Part shown: positions 6,711-7,729 of the stretch, piece by piece
Numbering within the stretch: the stretch's first letter is position 1
Layout: every line of letters begins with the position of its first letter
Notes under the pieces: generated by a model
Database searches by the model: none
The model's input: only the letters and a program-made list of their open reading frames with translations
What the model was told of the DNA's origin: nothing
Position numbers and translations under genes: made by a program
NCBI GenBank assembly: GCA_903922535.1
Contig: CAIXUF010000579.1
Span: 1-7,729, forward strand
Length of the DNA stretch: 7,729 nucleotides
Direction: 5' to 3'
Origin: Candidatus Hydrogenedentota bacterium
GTDB taxonomy: Bacteria > Hydrogenedentota > Hydrogenedentia > Hydrogenedentiales > CAITNO01

Positions 6711-7729
6711 CTACTTTACCTTGAACCCTGCCTGGGAGGCGGCATCCTCGGCATTTCCAGTGCAGCCCTCCGGAAAGAGAATGGCCGCGACCTCTTGCGT
6801 GGAATAGCAGGTGCCGTCCGGATAAATGTGTCCCTGATAGGGCTGCTTGCCCTGCGTGAATTCGGTTTTTCCCAGCATCAGTTCCCAGAAAATCCAACCG
6901 ACCTTTCGTTTTGCCGCTATCGGCATGGCAAGTTCAACCGGTTGCTGGGGCCGTCCAACAAACTCGCTGATGATTACCGGCTTGCCCAAGACTTTGCCCC
7001 AGACTTGGGCTTCCATAATCTTCTGCTCAAAACCATCGAGCGCATACGGATGGATGCTGACCACATCGACAAGGTCCAGGGTAAAAACATGATCATATGC
7101 GCCCACCGTAAGCGGCTGCACAGGGGCCTCCTGCCGGGCGCGCTGTATCGCCCAGCGCACAAACTCGGCGATGGTTTGGCGGCCACCATGCTCCAGGTCG
7201 TTCCACTGCTCCGTGCTTTGCGGCTCATTCATCACGTCCCACATGACAATCCGGGGGTCGTATTTGTGCATTCCGACGACCGCATGAATATACGCTTCCA
7301 TCGCCGGACGGTCCTGCTTCCCAAGCCGGGAAAAACCCGGGGATGGCATCCAGGCCTTTTCCCGATAGTCCTCCAGGTCCACCGTTTGCGGATCATGGCA
7401 GGAGTCAAAAAGCACGGGCATCATCTTAACCTTGTGCTTGTCGCACAGCGCGAGCAGGCTTTCAAAATCAGTCAGGAGTTTCTCGGGCTGTTTTTCGAAA
7501 ACAGCCTGTTGGAGAAACACGCGGACCGTGTTGAGTTTCAAGCGTTCGGCATAACCCAGTTCGAGGTCGATTACCGCCGGATCATAATCCAGCCAGGTGG
7601 CAACATCGTTTCGGGCATAGGAGGGCACGTAGTTTGCACCCCGTATCCATGCGTAGTCGTCTTTCATGCCCGGGTCGGCAACGGCTGCCCCGCAGGTTCC
7701 CCAAACCGCGCTGACGATTCCCAGTGTGC
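6711..7729 (-). CDS. Secreted clan GH-A (GH5-like) glycoside hydrolase, 5' partial
   Basis: The first ATG in the window is at 7667, but the frame stays open to the right edge; the 20 upstream codons read TLGIVSAVWGTCGAAVADPG, a hydrophobic core and AVA|D signal-peptidase site, so the true start is outside. Numbered from M at 7667, the TIM-barrel begins with WIRGANYVPSYA (7-18), then NTVRVFLQ (R49 is the usual active-site Arg), VLFDSCHDP, WMPSPG (106-111), the acid/base motif WDVMNEPQ with E148, SIHPY with H206, the nucleophile motif IISEFVG with E235, and WIFWELM with W261. All expected catalytic positions of a retaining beta-glycosidase are present. Similar proteins are often labelled cellulase-family or beta-xylanase, which should not be trusted for substrate. 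No carbohydrate-binding module follows the barrel. Stop is TAG at 6711-6713, 137 bases from the stop of the convergent DUF5703 gene; no clear shared terminator hairpin is seen between them. Confidence 0.87.
   Translation of the reverse strand, partial: TLGIVSAVWGTCGAAVADPGMKDDYAWIRGANYVPSYARNDVATWLDYDPAVIDLELGYAERLKLNTVRVFLQQAVFEKQPEKLLTDFESLLALCDKHKVKMMPVLFDSCHDPQTVDLEDYREKAWMPSPGFSRLGKQDRPAMEAYIHAVVGMHKYDPRIVMWDVMNEPQSTEQWNDLEHGGRQTIAEFVRWAIQRARQEAPVQPLTVGAYDHVFTLDLVDVVSIHPYALDGFEQKIMEAQVWGKVLGKPVIISEFVGRPQQPVELAMPIAAKRKVGWIFWELMLGKTEFTQGKQPYQGHIYPDGTCYSTQEVAAILFPEGCTGNAEDAASQAGFKVK

Noticed and set aside
5356..6897. 513-codon open frame on the minus strand covering the end of the DUF5703 gene and the end of the GH5-like gene
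   Set aside because: It overlaps two well-supported genes in the wrong frames and encodes no recognisable domain.

Overview
The window looks like a fragment of a moderately GC-rich bacterial chromosome, about 58-60% GC by eye. The gene types are a DPM1-like glycosyltransferase fused to a methyltransferase, a GT-C-like polytopic membrane protein, a secreted DUF5703/GH95-like protein and a secreted clan-A glycoside hydrolase. This mix is typical of heterotrophic, polysaccharide-using, often uncultured bacteria of the Hydrogenedentota, Planctomycetota, Verrucomicrobiota or Lentisphaerota kind. That placement is an inference from gene content; there is no rRNA or marker gene to confirm it.

Layout. 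From 1 to 1303 (+) runs a two-domain protein cut by the left edge: a family-2 glycosyltransferase of the polyprenyl-phosphate glycosyltransferase type joined to a class I SAM methyltransferase. After a 178-base gap holding a GC-rich hairpin and a possible 19-codon leader ORF, 1482-3212 (+) encodes a membrane protein with about ten membrane segments and a GT39/ArnT-like appearance, starting at GTG behind a good Shine-Dalgarno site. The stretch 3213-3855 has no convincing full gene. Its first part has short base-paired elements and looks like a possible dispersed intergenic repeat. Its second part has a 76-codon ORF with coding-like base periodicity but no good start, probably a small gene or a gene remnant. 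From 3856 to 6573 (+) is a complete 905-residue secreted protein of the DUF5703/GH95-like (alpha/alpha)6-barrel type. Converging on it from the right edge (6711-7729, -) is a clan GH-A (GH5-like) hydrolase. Its frame stays open to the edge and the extra residues there form a signal peptide, so the gene starts outside the window.

How the genes may fit together. The left pair (lipid-linked or envelope glycosyl transfer, sugar or lipid methylation, GT-C membrane transferase) fits cell-surface glycan or glycolipid assembly. The right pair are both exported carbohydrate-active enzymes and could act on the same external glycan, but they are convergently transcribed, so they are not an operon. No transporter, regulator, SusCD-like pair, tRNA, CRISPR array or intact insertion sequence is visible. 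No clearly new multi-gene system is apparent. The most open questions are the specificity and catalytic residues of the DUF5703 protein and the nature of the 3213-3730 region.
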